This document shows positions 7,083 through 14,517 of a stretch of 17,337 nt of DNA, one piece after another; the stretch's first letter is position 1; each line of letters starts with the position of its first letter. The position numbers were made by a program, and so were the translations under genes. The stretch comes from WYEN01 sp049976205. Its GTDB lineage: Archaea > Thermoproteota > Thermoprotei_A > Sulfolobales > AG1. The DNA is taken from positions 1-17,337 of the forward strand of contig JBMFIR010000030.1 in the NCBI GenBank assembly GCA_049976205.1, in the 5' to 3' direction. The notes beneath the pieces are model-generated. The model worked only from the letters and a program-made list of their open reading frames with translations. It was not told the DNA's origin and did not search any database.

Positions 7083-8541
7083 ATGGTGCCTAGAAACGCA
7101 TTACTCAGGTCGAGGCGAGGAGAGAACAGCGATAAGCAGAAAAGAGATTCTTACTGTGATCTCTGTTACGACCCTAGTTAGTTTAATGACTGGTTATAAC
7201 GCTAGATTAGCAATGGTTGGTATACCTACTATCACTCATGATATAGGCACTGATATATGGGGTATGACGTGGATTATTCAAGGATACATGCTCGGCTCCT
7301 CATTTATTCAATTAATAGTCGGTAGATTATCTGATCTCTATGGAAGAGTAAAACTCTTTAATTTAGGAATAGCGATATTCACATTAGGAGCTTTTCTCTC
7401 CGGCATAAGTCTAAGTCCTATTATGCTGATTATCTCAAGAATTATTCAAGGCATTGGCGGAGCTTTTCTAATGAGTCTCTCAGTGACGATCTTAACCGAT
7501 AATATTCCACCAAACAGATTAGGTAGATGGCTGGGTATAAACCAGATCTCTTGGAGAGTAGGTGCAGTAGTTGGTTTAACACTAAGTGGCTTCATAATAG
7601 ATTACCTAGGCTGGAGATGGATCTTTCTAACACAAATCCCTATTGGGATACTAACACTGTACTGGAGCCTTAGAGTATTAAGAGAAAAATACTCTCCCAA
7701 AGAGATCATAAAGATCGATTGGTTAGGCTTCGGACTCTTCACAGCATCAATAACACTTCTCCTGATAGCACTAACACTACTTGGTTATGGATACGCTGAG
7801 TATTTCAGAGAACTTTTTATCGCATCAATAATTATCCTCGGAATATCTGTATACACTGAGCTGAGAGTATCTAATCCTGCACTAGATCTGAGAATATTTA
7901 GAGTATGGAGATTCACTGGAGGAATAATTGCTCAGCTACTATACTCAATAGGTTTCGGGGCCTCTCTCACATTACTATCAATTTATCTACAGAGTATCGA
8001 GAAATACTCAGCATCCGAGACAGGTCTTTTGCTGGTTCCCTTCGAGATAATCTACCTAATATCCGGTGTACTAGGAGGTTACTTATCAGATCTAGTAGGT
8101 TATGAGCCTATAACAATAGCTGGTTTACTCATATCCTCAACAGGTCTATTCATATTCTCTAGAATAAGTGGTGTAAGAAGCATATTACTAGGCGAAGCAA
8201 TTTTTGGTCTCGGAACAGGATTATTTGTTTCACCAAATACTAGTTCAATAATGACTTCTGTACCTCCACACAGAAGAGGAGTAGCCTCCTCACTAAGAAC
8301 AATATCATTCAACATAGGTTTCTTAGCTAGTCTAAACATCGCGGTTTTAACAATGACACAACATATTCCTTATCAAATAGCTTCTCGAATAATCACATTA
8401 AGTTACGTTTCTTCTCCTCAAACAACTGTTGATATCATAGAGCTTGAGGCAGGTATAAGAAAAGCTTTTCTTCTCCAGGCAGTGATAATGTTGATAGCTG
8501 TCTTATTCAGCATTACAAGAATTAAGAAGAAATATGAGTAG
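7083..8541 (+). CDS. MFS transporter, DHA2/EmrB-QacA-like; N-terminus apparently one base out of frame
   Basis: Polytopic major facilitator superfamily protein, probably a proton-driven drug or metabolite exporter. The main frame runs from GTG 7156 (461 residues) to TAG 8541 and has a hydrophobic pattern compatible with 12-14 helices. Family marks: WIIQGYMLGSSFIQLIVGR, the loop 2-3 motif GRLSDLYGRVKLF, RIIQGIGGAFL, and GWRWIFLTQIPIG, all typical of DHA2 proteins. GTG 7156 leaves helix 1 without the usual charged cytoplasmic leader. Upstream, ATG 7083 opens MVPRNALLRSRRGENSDKQK in another frame; deleting one A from the A4 run at 7140-7143 joins it as SDKQKEILTVISVTTLVSL, a natural start. The predicted transcription start near 7071 also favours 7083. 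If no slip occurs, the CDS is 7156-8541. It neighbours a GH3 glycosidase, so a sugar substrate is possible but unproven. Confidence 0.85.
7140..7143 (+). other. A4 run at which the MFS reading frame breaks
   Basis: The upstream frame (starting ATG 7083) and the main transporter frame meet at this run; one A fewer fuses them. It may be a sequencing error, a real inactivating or slippery mutation, or a site of transcriptional slippage. Confidence 0.55.
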
Positions 8542-8553
8542 CAATTAGTAAAC

Positions 8554-8566
8554 AAATAATTTTATT
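8554..8566 (+). promoter_or_regulatory. Possible TATA box for the HAD, channel and glycosyltransferase operon
   Basis: AAATAATTTTATT in the 33-base gap after the MFS stop. The spacing predicts transcription starting near 8585, which lies between the two candidate starts of the HAD gene (GTG 8575, ATG 8602) and favours the second. Confidence 0.35.
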
Positions 8567-8574
8567 CGAGTTGT

Positions 8575-9330
8575 GTGATAATATCTCTAGGAAAAGCCTC
8601 TATGAGATCTAGAGTAGGTTTCTTTTTCGACTATGATGGAACTCTAAGCCCAATTGATGTTGAAAGATCTCTTGCTTATCCCCCGAAAAAGAATCTTGAT
8701 ATGCTTGTTAACCTGAGATCCAGAGGATTCATAACCGCAGTTATTAGTAGTAAAGATTGTAATTTTCTTCTAAGCAGATCACTGATCATCGATGGTATAG
8801 CTTGTATAAATGGTGTAGAGATCAGAGCTTTGGGACGTGTTATATTTGATGAGAGAGTATTTGATCAAGATAGAAGAGAAATTTTTCTGAGATTAGTTAG
8901 AGAAACAGAGGATCGTATTAGTGGGAAGGCCTATATCGAGAAGAAAATAGTTAGCATAGGCTACATTGTAGGGATCTCTATAGACTGGAGATCAAGAGGT
9001 GATAAACCTTTTGGAATAGATGAGTTAATAGATCTTTTCAAGAAACACTCTTTCGTAGTTAATAGACCCGATGATATGCCTTTCGTAGATATACTACTCT
9101 TTAATGTTGATAAAAGCTCTGCTGTAGAGATCCTTAGAAGATTATTTGATCTTGATGAAGTAATTTATTTTGGGGATAGTTTAAATGATGCATCTGCCTT
9201 CAGAGTAGCTGATAAAAGAGTATTCGTGAGACATAAGTATAACAAGAATATTAAGTTAGAAAGTGATTATATTGTTGGTTTCGACGAATTAGCTGATTGG
9301 GTGATTAATTATTCAGCTACTTATAGTTGA
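8575..9330 (+). CDS. HAD-superfamily sugar-phosphatase, trehalose-6-phosphate phosphatase-like
   Basis: Mg-dependent phosphatase of the HAD Cof/TPP type, expected to remove phosphate from a sugar phosphate such as trehalose-6-phosphate. All four motifs are present (251-residue numbering): I, FFDYDGTL with nucleophile D19 and acid D21; II, ISS at 57-59; III, K180 in NVDKSSAVEIL; IV, YFGDSLNDASAF with D201, N204 and D205. The middle (about 90-175) is the C2-type cap. Length is normal for a stand-alone TPP. GTG 8575 gives 251 residues; ATG 8602 gives MRSRVGFFFDYDGTL, 242 residues, with AGGA upstream, and suits the predicted promoter. It is followed, with overlap, by an MscS-like protein and a GT4 enzyme, a trio seen in the Thermoproteus tenax trehalose operon. 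A mannosylglycerate-type phosphatase is an alternative. Confidence 0.85.
   Translation: MIISLGKASMRSRVGFFFDYDGTLSPIDVERSLAYPPKKNLDMLVNLRSRGFITAVISSKDCNFLLSRSLIIDGIACINGVEIRALGRVIFDERVFDQDRREIFLRLVRETEDRISGKAYIEKKIVSIGYIVGISIDWRSRGDKPFGIDELIDLFKKHSFVVNRPDDMPFVDILLFNVDKSSAVEILRRLFDLDEVIYFGDSLNDASAFRVADKRVFVRHKYNKNIKLESDYIVGFDELADWVINYSATYS
9299..9305 (+). promoter_or_regulatory. Ribosome binding site for the channel-like gene, inside the HAD gene
   Basis: GGGTGAT matches the crenarchaeal anti-Shine-Dalgarno sequence and sits 5 bases before ATT 9311, which begins the channel frame. It also encodes part of WVIN in the HAD protein, so it could be coincidental; the missing first helix otherwise argues for it. 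Confidence 0.5.
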
Positions 9331-9949
9331 TATATTAATATTTATTGCAATATCGATTCTTCTAATAATAGTAGGTTATGTAGTGGGTAGATTAACAAGA
9401 TTTCTTTTATCCATCTTTTTTAACAGGATCGGTTTTAATGAGTGGGTTAAGAGAATATCTATTGGCAAAGCCATAATAAGAGCAGGTTTCACACCATCAG
9501 AATTCTTCAGCTCACTAATTGCGTGGATCATATATATAGCATTTATCTTATTAGCCGTGAACTTCGGCTCAAAAGAAGTCTCTAGGGAGCTGGGAGGAAT
9601 ATCCTATCTAAATGATCTGGCTGATGCAACATATGCTGTATTAACAATTTACTTAGGAGGATTCATAAAGGCTTTTCTGGTAATAATAGTCGGCTTCATA
9701 TTAATTGATGGGTTCGTAGGATACATATATAAAGTCTCTGAACCAAGAACAGAAACTCCTCTCCTAGCACCAGTAGCTGAGTATCTAAGGATACTTCTTT
9801 ATATAAGTGTAATAATATTTGCGCTGAGCGTTGGCGGAATAAGTGTTAAAGAATTAATCCAGATACTACAACCTGTTGTGTGGGGAATAACTGCTATAAT
9901 GATCGTGGTAGTTATTGAGCAGGTTCTTCTAAGGGTTTACAAGAAATGA
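9311..9949 (+). CDS. Mechanosensitive-channel-like membrane protein (conserved TM-helix type), probable ATT start
   Basis: Small polytopic protein like the helical part of MscS-family channels: helix, amphipathic GRLTRFLL, RIGFNEWVKRI, AGFTPSEF, helix, then a second similar set (about five helices in 212 residues). No MscS beta-domain is seen. A start at GTG 9383 would give 188 residues and lose helix 1; the open frame continues upstream and encodes QLLIVDILIFIAISILLIIV, an obvious first helix, with no ATG, GTG or TTG available. GGGTGAT at 9299-9305 lies 5 bases before ATT 9311, an ideal crenarchaeal ribosome site, so I infer an ATT start overlapping the HAD gene by 20 bases. Its stop overlaps the GT gene by 4 bp. 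It probably releases solutes under osmotic downshock, partnering the solute-synthesis genes around it. Confidence 0.75.
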   Translation: MQLLIVDILIFIAISILLIIVGYVVGRLTRFLLSIFFNRIGFNEWVKRISIGKAIIRAGFTPSEFFSSLIAWIIYIAFILLAVNFGSKEVSRELGGISYLNDLADATYAVLTIYLGGFIKAFLVIIVGFILIDGFVGYIYKVSEPRTETPLLAPVAEYLRILLYISVIIFALSVGGISVKELIQILQPVVWGITAIMIVVVIEQVLLRVYKK

Positions 9950-11199
9950 AGTTTTTCTCAGTAATGTATCAAACATCTAATAGCAAAGGACAAGAACTTC
10001 TTGCACAGAGAATGGTTAAATACGCTCTGAAGCTAGGATACGAGGCTTGGTTAATAACAAGTGTGTATCACGATGGGGAAGAAGTTGTTCCCCCAAGAAT
10101 CGTGGATTTGAGCGAGAAAAGCTTCGTGATTTTTAAAGAAGATCCTAAAGTAAAGATCCCTACGATAAGAGTTAGTAGCGCCAGAACCACTTGGCCACCG
10201 AGAAGAATCTTCTTTAGAGAATTTATTAATATTCTGAGAAGAATAGATTCTGATCTAGGTATAGACTTCATAGTCACTCACTCAACTCTCTGGAACGGTC
10301 CTGAGGAGGTCTCTAGATGGATTCTTTGGAAGAGACTTGTTGAGAGTATTGGAGAACCAGTTAATAAAACAGTTTATGCTCATATGTCCCATTATCAGCC
10401 ACCGGATCCAACGAGATATTCGCCTAGTGAGAGAGCATTTAGAATGGTTTGGAACACAACTACTTTCCCCTCAATATTCAGAGCAGCGGATCTAATAATA
10501 TGTCTCACTGATATTGAGAGTAGAGACATGATTTCTATGGGTGCTAGTAGAGACAAGATCTTTCTATTCCCAGGGGGATTAGATGATGAGGAGGCCTCAT
10601 TAATTGATAACGCAGATCCGAGATTGATAAGAGAGAAATTCAAGATCCCAGAAGATAAGCTCATAGTAGCTTATCTAGGCACTGTAGAAGTTAGGAAGAA
10701 TCCGCTTGCTGTTGTTAGAGTAGCTAGGAGACTTAGGGATCTTAGAGACGTAGTCTTTGTTATCGCAGGTAAACCAGGTGATCAGTGGGAGAGTGTTGTT
10801 AGAGTAGCTAGGGGATTAGATAATGTTGTCTTAACAGGAGAGCTACCCACTGAATTAAAAGCTTCGCTAATCAAAGCATCGTATATTAACATTATTATGT
10901 CTAGATTAGAGGCATTTGGCTTAACACAGCTTGAGTTTATGTACGGGGGTGTTCCTGTGATAACTAGTGCATCATATGGTCAAAAATGGTTGATAAGAGA
11001 CGGTGTAGATGGGATCCATGTTAGAGGTCCTGAAGATATTGACGGAGCCGCCAAAGCCGTGAGAGAACTTGTTTTGAATCCTTCTAAGAGAGATGAGATG
11101 AGTAGAAATGCTCGTGAGAGAGCAAAGAATTTCTTAATGTCTAAGCTCATGAAAGAACTATTGGATAAGGCTTCTCGTATTCTTGAGATGAAGAGATGA
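9946..11199 (+). CDS. GT4-like GT-B glycosyltransferase
   Basis: Retaining glycosyltransferase of GT-B fold, 417 residues, cytoplasmic or membrane-peripheral. N-terminal acceptor domain about 1-225, C-terminal donor domain about 238-395. VAYLGTVEVRKNPLAVVRVA (242-261) holds the R-K pair that contacts the donor phosphates; SRLEAFGLTQLEFMYGGVPVIT (319-340) is the E-x7-E block (E322, E330) that binds the sugar nucleotide; LTGELP and the C-terminal RERAKNF helix are standard. The ATG overlaps the preceding stop (ATGA). In Thermoproteus tenax a GT of this context activates a fused trehalose-6-phosphate synthase/phosphatase; here no GT20 synthase is present, so this enzyme might itself make the disaccharide phosphate, or glycosylate something else. 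No TreT-specific signature is recognised. Its stop is 2 bases from the opposing DUF58 stop. Confidence 0.88.
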   Translation: MKFFSVMYQTSNSKGQELLAQRMVKYALKLGYEAWLITSVYHDGEEVVPPRIVDLSEKSFVIFKEDPKVKIPTIRVSSARTTWPPRRIFFREFINILRRIDSDLGIDFIVTHSTLWNGPEEVSRWILWKRLVESIGEPVNKTVYAHMSHYQPPDPTRYSPSERAFRMVWNTTTFPSIFRAADLIICLTDIESRDMISMGASRDKIFLFPGGLDDEEASLIDNADPRLIREKFKIPEDKLIVAYLGTVEVRKNPLAVVRVARRLRDLRDVVFVIAGKPGDQWESVVRVARGLDNVVLTGELPTELKASLIKASYINIIMSRLEAFGLTQLEFMYGGVPVITSASYGQKWLIRDGVDGIHVRGPEDIDGAAKAVRELVLNPSKRDEMSRNARERAKNFLMSKLMKELLDKASRILEMKR

Positions 11200-11201
11200 A
11201 T

Positions 11202-12572
11202 CTAGTATCTGAAGGTCTCTATCTCCGCTACTATACTTTGAATCATTTGTTCAGGTCTCAGAGCAACAGTGCTTATACCCATTGAGCGGAATCTTCTTAT
11301 TAACTCCTCTTCTCTCCTAGTCTCATCTAATATCTTTATTCTATATAGGAGTGCTGGAAGATCCTTTAGTGAGCCAATATCATAGAGAGATCTTAGAGGT
11401 ATTAAAATAATTACTTTGTGACCCCCTCCTCTCAAGAAGCTAATTAATTTATGAAACTCCTCAACACTAGATGCGATCGGGTCTGTGAATATCATGATTA
11501 ATGTCTTTTCCCTAGAGATCAGATCAGTTATTTTCTTAATAAGAAGATCTATTCTTGAACCAATAGTTTCTCTAGATATTTCTCCACTATGCGGAGGTGA
11601 AGAGCTGACAAATATTGCCTCGTAATTAATCGATGATAATATTTTGAGAATATTCATGTGACTTTTATGGCCTCTAGCAAATCTATGTATCTCTGAAAGT
11701 CCTGATGGTATTAGCATAAGCATTGTTTGAAGATCTGATCTTGAGGCCACGTATCTGGACACAGCAGATATAACACGTGCTATCTGCTCATAAGGAGTTG
11801 ATCCGTATACGCCTTTAAACATGTCCTCGGAGGCTATTATTAGATAAAGTATTTTTAGTGAAGACTCTTTCTCCATCTCTTTAACAACTAATCTACCTGT
11901 TCTAGCGTATATCTTCCAAACAATTCTTCTCATATCATCTCCTGGTCGATAGTCTCTAACAGATCTGAACTCAACTCCCTCACCGGCTTCTCTAGATCTT
12001 GATAGTCCAATACTTCTAGCGTAGCTATAGATCCTTCTGAGTATCGTGTATGTTGTCTTGGGATAGATCCTTACATAGAATTCTTTGTACAAGACTATCT
12101 CTTGTGTTCTGTAGAGACCGAGAGGATCTCTTAAAACAATTTTTACTGGACCTATCCTATGAGTCCCCACTCTACCAATAAAAACAACTCTAATCTCTAA
12201 AGCACTTTTTGGGAGAAGATTCACTAGAAATCTACTATTACTAACTCTCTTCAAATGCTTTGTGTGATCTACGAGAACCTCCGCGAAGAGTATAGGTATA
12301 ATAGATCTGTTATTAAAAATAAATGATACCAAGATCTCGTCCCCCTCCAAAAAACCTTTGACATAGTGATCTATGTTTAGTCTAGATAGATTCGATAATG
12401 AGATCTCGACAAAACCTCTTAGAAAAACCCCTAGCAGAACCATAGATACACCAAGAAGAATATATCTCTGATCACTCTCAGCAATCCCCACAGCCAGTAA
12501 TGTGGCGACCGCCAATACGTAATAAGAAAATCTTGTTGTGAGACTCGTGGAGTAATCTCTAGGCAAGGACAT
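11202..12572 (-). CDS. DUF58 family protein (MoxR-associated, vWA-like)
   Basis: Membrane-anchored DUF58 protein of the kind almost always encoded with MoxR ATPases. Two N-terminal helices (about 16-55) precede an extracellular-like beta domain (about 60-170). The DUF58 signature is at about 199-236: GEGVEFRSVRDYRPGDD, then RRIVWK and RLVVKEMEKE. The C-terminal half (240-456) resembles a degenerate von Willebrand A fold; IMIFTDPIASS may be the remains of its metal site region. Length 456 is within the family range. It is the last gene of the MoxR operon, 3 bases after the preceding stop, with GGTG before the ATG. Biochemical function of the family is unsettled; envelope integrity or protein-complex assembly is proposed for related clusters. 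Confidence 0.9.
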   Translation of the reverse strand: MSLPRDYSTSLTTRFSYYVLAVATLLAVGIAESDQRYILLGVSMVLLGVFLRGFVEISLSNLSRLNIDHYVKGFLEGDEILVSFIFNNRSIIPILFAEVLVDHTKHLKRVSNSRFLVNLLPKSALEIRVVFIGRVGTHRIGPVKIVLRDPLGLYRTQEIVLYKEFYVRIYPKTTYTILRRIYSYARSIGLSRSREAGEGVEFRSVRDYRPGDDMRRIVWKIYARTGRLVVKEMEKESSLKILYLIIASEDMFKGVYGSTPYEQIARVISAVSRYVASRSDLQTMLMLIPSGLSEIHRFARGHKSHMNILKILSSINYEAIFVSSSPPHSGEISRETIGSRIDLLIKKITDLISREKTLIMIFTDPIASSVEEFHKLISFLRGGGHKVIILIPLRSLYDIGSLKDLPALLYRIKILDETRREEELIRRFRSMGISTVALRPEQMIQSIVAEIETFRY

Positions 12573-12575
12573 TCT

Positions 12576-14276
12576 CTACACCAGATCCCTTCTTAGATTC
12601 TTCTCCAGCTCTCTAAGTATCTTAAGAGTCCGCTCAGCACCTCTTCTGACCACCCTACTCCACAGAACAGGAGTTAATTTATGAATAAGTTTCTTCCCGA
12701 GGGCTCTCTCATAGTATTTATTCATAAATCTCTGATACTTCTCAGAGAACTCTCTACTTACACCATACACAGACAAGATCCTTGGTAAATTATTGCTCTG
12801 TAGATCAGCCCCTAAATAACTTCGCAAAGTCTCGTTTATATACTCGTATAGATTAATAAAATCCTTCTTGTGCAATATATATTTACCTTTTCTTATTTGA
12901 TTAATTAATTCCTCGAAGTGAAGAATATCTCTATAAGAAACCTCCTCCATAACATAATCACGATAGGCGGTTTCTCTCCTGAGCCATATTAGTGAGAAGA
13001 GAAGTGATAGTAAAATAATTATTAAGGGTCTCATAAATGATAGTCTGAGAAGATCTATTACTAACTCATTAAACCATGAGACTACTAGAGGTAGCCACGT
13101 GGTTGGGTGAAGAAGTTTTGCTAAGAAGAACGCTATTATCTGATCCATTGGAATAAGCCTTAGGCTACTTGGTTGCTTAATAGCGTTATAAGGATCAATA
13201 GTATTGTATTTAGAGGCATCAAATAAAACAATACAATCTATAGATGATCCGCATAGTTTATTTAGAGCGTATCTATAGATCTCGAGCACTAAGGAATTAT
13301 AACTAGATCTTAGGACTTGGTTAAGAAATATAGATCCGTCGCTAAATAAGATCACTTTGCTATTGCCAAGATCCTCGTAAATAGCTATAGAAACATTACT
13401 TTGACTAATTAATATGTTATCTCTTGAGATCATTAAAATAGGCGTAGCTACAATACTACTTGGTTGAGTAATTGTTTGCGTATATAAAGTTGCTATATAC
13501 GCGATATAATGCCCATTCATCTCGCTTGATGAGGTTGAGGCAATATACTTATTTTCCCCTAGATCTGTTTTATTAGCGATAAAAATTTCATTAACGTAAC
13601 CTATTATCTCGCTTTTTCTTAGGTTTGATGAGTTTAAGGTAATTATTCTTGACGCTATATCGAGTCTTAACTTAATAGACCTATTCTCAAGATCAAATTT
13701 AGCGATTGGGTATAAAGCATCTATGGTAGGATACACATAAAAGATCTTGTTTTGTGTGTCACGAGTAATTACTAATGGTCTTGTGCTAGAATTATTCAAG
13801 AAGCTTGTGTTAGTGTACTGATCCACGGTCTCAACCAATATCTCCCCTGTGATCCTCAGATCTGATCCTATTTTAGCCAATACAGCATTAGAGATTGTTG
13901 ATTCGTCGGCTATCAAGAAATTTTTCGTGGAGCACTTTCTCAAGACTTTCTCCATATTACTCAAATCATTATCTGTGTAGGGGGTCTCAGGAGATATTAT
14001 CACAATAACAATATTGCTACATCTATCTACAAAGACTCTGCTCCAATCCAGCACTAATTGTGTTCCTGGGTAGAGTGTCTTGGTGTATAAAAAGAGATCC
14101 GAAGTGCCTAATCTCCCAGTGTTAAGTGGTGATGCCCCGATATAGAGGTAGGTATTAGGAGGACCTTGCTCAAGAACTGCTAATAGAGCTATTAAGAATA
14201 ACGCAATTATTAACCCTATGGAAACAAGCTTTATCTTTCTTACTCTATAACGCCCTGGATCATCTCTTCTCTTCAT
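12576..14276 (-). CDS. Membrane-anchored DUF4350-like protein of the MoxR operon
   Basis: A 566-residue protein I recognise only in outline. It has a basic cytoplasmic start (MKRRDDPGRYRVRKIK), a helix at 16-36, then a segment NTYLYIGASPLNTGRLGTSDL that resembles the opening of DUF4350 domains, which occur beside MoxR and DUF58 genes in many genomes. The external middle part (about 45-370) is rich in beta strands and Asn (several N-x-S/T sites), and contains four Cys including C86 and C115 and a pair in LCGSSIDC. Hydrophobic segments near 380-430 (one clear, SFMRPLIIILLSLLFSLIWL) bring the chain back, and a charged helical C-terminus (about 435-566) lies in the cytoplasm. Its start overlaps the preceding small gene by 17 bases. 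Confidence 0.75.
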   Translation of the reverse strand: MKRRDDPGRYRVRKIKLVSIGLIIALFLIALLAVLEQGPPNTYLYIGASPLNTGRLGTSDLFLYTKTLYPGTQLVLDWSRVFVDRCSNIVIVIISPETPYTDNDLSNMEKVLRKCSTKNFLIADESTISNAVLAKIGSDLRITGEILVETVDQYTNTSFLNNSSTRPLVITRDTQNKIFYVYPTIDALYPIAKFDLENRSIKLRLDIASRIITLNSSNLRKSEIIGYVNEIFIANKTDLGENKYIASTSSSEMNGHYIAYIATLYTQTITQPSSIVATPILMISRDNILISQSNVSIAIYEDLGNSKVILFSDGSIFLNQVLRSSYNSLVLEIYRYALNKLCGSSIDCIVLFDASKYNTIDPYNAIKQPSSLRLIPMDQIIAFFLAKLLHPTTWLPLVVSWFNELVIDLLRLSFMRPLIIILLSLLFSLIWLRRETAYRDYVMEEVSYRDILHFEELINQIRKGKYILHKKDFINLYEYINETLRSYLGADLQSNNLPRILSVYGVSREFSEKYQRFMNKYYERALGKKLIHKLTPVLWSRVVRRGAERTLKILRELEKNLRRDLV

Positions 14277-14517
14277 TAGATTCTTTACCCCTCGCCACAG
14301 AATACACGTAAGCAGATATTTTCAGAACATACAGTGAGCCAGATAATAAAGTGAACCCTATTAAAGCAGTTAATAGTGAGGTAGCTACTAATGCGTTTTG
14401 CATGTACCCAATGGACATCACTAGAAAAATTATGGAGAGTGCGAGCATGATCAAGCCTGTTAATAGATAGATTAGCCACTTAAGACTCTCTGGCAGAGAG
14501 ATTCTTCTACGGAACAA
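14260..14517 (-). CDS. Small two-helix membrane protein of the MoxR operon
   Basis: Unrecognised 85-residue protein with two transmembrane helices (about 13-35 and 40-68) and charged ends (MFRRRISLPES; SVARGKESNEEKR). The start is a TTG at 14515-14517 with GTGAT a few bases upstream, lying inside the end of the preceding gene (11-base overlap); its own end overlaps the next start by 17 bases. The tight double overlap argues that it is real and co-translated with its neighbours. No family assignment is offered. A likely role is as a small membrane partner of the larger integral proteins on either side. Confidence 0.75.
   Translation of the reverse strand: MFRRRISLPESLKWLIYLLTGLIMLALSIIFLVMSIGYMQNALVATSLLTALIGFTLLSGSLYVLKISAYVYSVARGKESNEEKR

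Noticed and set aside
7156..7158. GTG as the unquestioned start of the MFS gene
   Set aside because: It removes the charged leader and sits far from the predicted transcription start; kept only as the fallback if no frameshift is real.
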